Assembly: GCA_013330315.1 (NCBI GenBank)
Contig: DUIO01000187.1
Coordinates: 4,977 to 20,150, forward strand
Direction of reading: 5' to 3'
DNA from: Methanosarcina sp.
Lineage (GTDB): Archaea > Halobacteriota > Methanosarcinia > Methanosarcinales > Methanosarcinaceae
DNA: 15,174 nucleotides
Under the pieces are notes generated by a model, which worked only from the letters and a program-made list of their open reading frames with translations, searched no databases and was not told where the DNA came from. The translations under genes were made by a program, and so were the position numbers. The stretch's first letter is position 1, and every line of letters begins with the position of its first letter. Of this stretch, positions 13,087-15,174 are shown in pieces.

Positions 13087-15174
13087 TTACTTCATGCGCG
13101 TATTGTATGTATGATACAGGGTGTATAGCAGGTATATCAGGAAAGCGAGAGCAAGGAAATATCTTGTATAAAAGATATTTGTCACTACTTTTTTCTCTGT
13201 GCTGGCTGAAGCGTCCTCTACTATCTTTGAATAGATATCCGTTTTAGTATAGACTTTTCCTCCGTTTTCAAGTACTGCTGTCCGGAAAAGAGAGTTTTCC
13301 CCGATATATGTATACTCATCCGGATAATTTGCCGAAGCGGGTCTCCAGGATAGGTTTCTGACTTCAGAAGTTTCAGACATTAAATCTTCTGTCAGGTTTA
13401 CATCCAGCGGAGTTTCGGAAATTTTATGAAGTCCGAAGGTACTGGCAGTCACATATGATTCGTACATATTGTTGCCTATGGATGTGATCTCCATTGGCTT
13501 TTTGTCAAAATAAAGTTCTGGAGCTCCTTCTTTTTCGGTTGTTATAAGGATTCTGCCAGGCTGTCCCATTTTAAGATCCGGTACCTTAAGACGGATTCCT
13601 TCGGTCTCCGTGTCCGCAACTGCCCAGTTAAGAGTCCTTGTAATTATTATACTGTCATTCCCGGAATACAGGGGTGTTGCCCAGGGTATTCCATTCCCTT
13701 TTCCGTTATCGGTAGTAATCGTAGCAACACGCCCTAGTCCAAGCCTCCAGACCGTAATTATGGGTTTGCCAAGCCTTGTTATGACAAGGCGGTTTGCTTC
13801 GGGTTTCGGGGTAACTTCATTGTACCCTAAAATATCATGGCTTATGTCAGAAATATTCCGGGTAATGAAGTGCTTCGGGTCATAAACAACTATTGATCCG
13901 CTTGAATACTCATCTTTACGGTCTTCGGACTCTTCCGGGTTTTCGGAGAAGCTCACTTTTATTCTCTCTCCGGGCTCTATCCTGTTGTAGTTTTTAGACA
14001 GACCTATCTTGTTCATGAAGAGTTCTGCATAATACTGTCCTTTAGAAGTGACCTGGCGGGCAGTCTTAGGGGCATGTATGTGAACAAAATGGATACCAAT
14101 CCCGTTACTTTCATGAAGGTTTTCCGCACACTGGATCGCCCGCTCAAACCGCGTATCTCCTTCAGCCGTGTTGCCAATGCCGCCGTCAGAGACAATTATG
14201 ATTTCAGCTTCTGCGCTGTTATTCTGTGCTTTAAGTAGTGTGCGTGCAGTCATAAGCCCCCTTTCGAGGGATGTAGAGTCGCCTGTCGGAGTTATTTTAC
14301 GGATTTCAGTATCAAGCCAGAGCCTGTTTGACTCTTTTGACATATCCACAAACCCGTTTGTGATATCCTGTCCTTTACTCCCGAAAGTAATCACATCCAC
14401 CTGTGCATCTTTCAGGAGGTCGCTGTCAAGAAGGACAATAGCGTTTGAGAGGATATCGTCAAGAATCCTGCCTCCTGCACCATTGCTCTGCAGTGTGCTG
14501 GGCGAAACATCAAGCATAAGGACAACATTTCTGCCTCCCCTCCAGTTCGAAGGATTTGAAGTGACAGGCAGCAGTTCTTCAAACCTGGTCTCCTTATATG
14601 TATTGTCTGCAGGATAGTCAAATGAGGAGTCGCCTCCAACCACGACCATGCCGCCTCCGTTAATGACATAGGTCCTGAGGATTTCGCTCTCTGCGTCCGA
14701 GATTGTAGACGCAGCCTGATTGTCAATTACAACAGCATCCGTGCCATTAAGAGATCCGAATGACCCTGATACCCTTACATTGTAGATTTCTTTCATCGTG
14801 TTTGCAAGAGGAGAGTCGGGCTCATTCGTAACAAGCAAGACCTTTGGTTTGGGGGTTACATATATGCTTTTCATATACTGGTTGTTATCTTCGAAGTAGT
14901 CCAGGCTTTTAACGCTGATGCCTGCAGGGTGAAGGGTTGCCTTTACGCTGTGAGGTCCAAGGGTTTCAAATGTGTGGTTGAACTCTATACTTTCTACTCT
15001 GCCGGTCTGGGTAATTTCTCTTTCCAGCACTTTTTTATGGTCTACCGTGATCCTTACCCGATAACTCATCTTTTCTTCGGTAGCTTTCCTGATATAAACT
15101 TTAAAAAAAGCCTTATTATCAATTACAGCCTCGTTTTCCCCTTCAATCTCCACACTCAAATCTTCTTTAACAGT
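13087..15174 (-). CDS. Membrane-anchored VWA protein with amidotransferase-like domain (partial)
   Basis: The frame is open through the window edge, so the start is missing; 695 residues are visible, beginning TVKEDLSVEIEG. Residues 1-105 are a beta-sandwich (CARDB-like). About 108-205 begin a class I glutamine-amidotransferase-like fold (KPKVLLVTNEPDS, then YVINGGGMVVVGGDSSF), without an obvious catalytic Cys. A VWA domain is inserted at about 214-390, with metal-site residues DVSPS near 222, T near 292-297 and SDGG near 329. The amidotransferase-like fold resumes near 460-520 (GLGRVATITTDNGKGN, NWAVA). A further beta domain follows, then one membrane helix near 668-689 and a short basic end. 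Such proteins sit outside the membrane and bind partners through a metal; the partner is unknown. A TTG at 15159 is not a credible start because the frame continues. Confidence 0.88.
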   Translation of the reverse strand, partial: TVKEDLSVEIEGENEAVIDNKAFFKVYIRKATEEKMSYRVRITVDHKKVLEREITQTGRVESIEFNHTFETLGPHSVKATLHPAGISVKSLDYFEDNNQYMKSIYVTPKPKVLLVTNEPDSPLANTMKEIYNVRVSGSFGSLNGTDAVVIDNQAASTISDAESEILRTYVINGGGMVVVGGDSSFDYPADNTYKETRFEELLPVTSNPSNWRGGRNVVLMLDVSPSTLQSNGAGGRILDDILSNAIVLLDSDLLKDAQVDVITFGSKGQDITNGFVDMSKESNRLWLDTEIRKITPTGDSTSLERGLMTARTLLKAQNNSAEAEIIIVSDGGIGNTAEGDTRFERAIQCAENLHESNGIGIHFVHIHAPKTARQVTSKGQYYAELFMNKIGLSKNYNRIEPGERIKVSFSENPEESEDRKDEYSSGSIVVYDPKHFITRNISDISHDILGYNEVTPKPEANRLVITRLGKPIITVWRLGLGRVATITTDNGKGNGIPWATPLYSGNDSIIITRTLNWAVADTETEGIRLKVPDLKMGQPGRILITTEKEGAPELYFDKKPMEITSIGNNMYESYVTASTFGLHKISETPLDVNLTEDLMSETSEVRNLSWRPASANYPDEYTYIGENSLFRTAVLENGGKVYTKTDIYSKIVEDASASTEKKVVTNIFYTRYFLALAFLIYLLYTLYHTYNTRMK

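Noticed and set aside
14168..14617. 149-codon open frame opposite the VWA gene
   Set aside because: It overlaps the VWA metal-site region antisense and has no ribosome site or recognisable domain.
1..15174. tRNA or rRNA genes
   Set aside because: I saw no TTCGANNC-type tRNA arm in a cloverleaf context and no conserved rRNA stretch in the spacers.

Overview
The window looks like chromosomal DNA of a methanogenic archaeon of the genus Methanosarcina. The evidence is low-GC, loosely packed genes with strong GGAGG-type ribosome binding sites, archaeal TATA boxes, a winged-helix/FilR1 (DUF1724) regulator, a Methanosarcina-type 36-residue HEAT solenoid protein and a membrane-anchored VWA protein. 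No database search was possible, so the genus is inferred from recognised families and base composition.

Positions 1-2100: an AT-rich leader, then a two-gene + strand unit of an exported, sequon-rich coiled-coil protein and a tiny lipoprotein, converging on a minus-strand phasin-like coiled-coil protein. Positions 2100-3060: AT-rich spacer with three tandem-repeat arrays (14, 13 and 18 bp periods) and a 67-codon orphan C-terminal gene fragment. Positions 3060-5800: a CsbD-family stress protein on + converges through a shared hairpin on a minus-strand protein with five HEAT-like repeats. A 600-bp spacer with operator-like repeats follows, then a minus-strand FilR1-type regulator. Positions 5806-9580: a divergent promoter region with a palindrome and phased direct repeats, a 1016-residue HEAT solenoid protein starting at TTG, and a small unrecognised ORF.

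Positions 9580-11150: a decayed C-terminal piece of a TnpB (IS200/IS605-type OrfB) zinc finger, broken by a stop and a frameshift, lies directly before an AI-2E/PerM-type membrane protein. Positions 11150-13086: two diverged copies of a ~285-bp noncoding element flank a truncated exported-protein gene whose expected start codon reads ATA. Positions 13087-15174: the C-terminal 695 residues of a membrane-anchored protein with a VWA domain inserted in a glutamine-amidotransferase-like domain; its start lies outside the window.

The genes do not form one pathway. Envelope proteins occur at both ends, with solenoid and regulatory genes in the middle. The spacers carry much of the unusual content: gene fossils, tandem arrays and probable operators. 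The most notable items are the duplicated noncoding element, the TnpB fossil and its effect on the transporter start, the regulator's palindrome between TATA box and predicted start site, and the two 36-residue solenoid proteins flanking that regulator.
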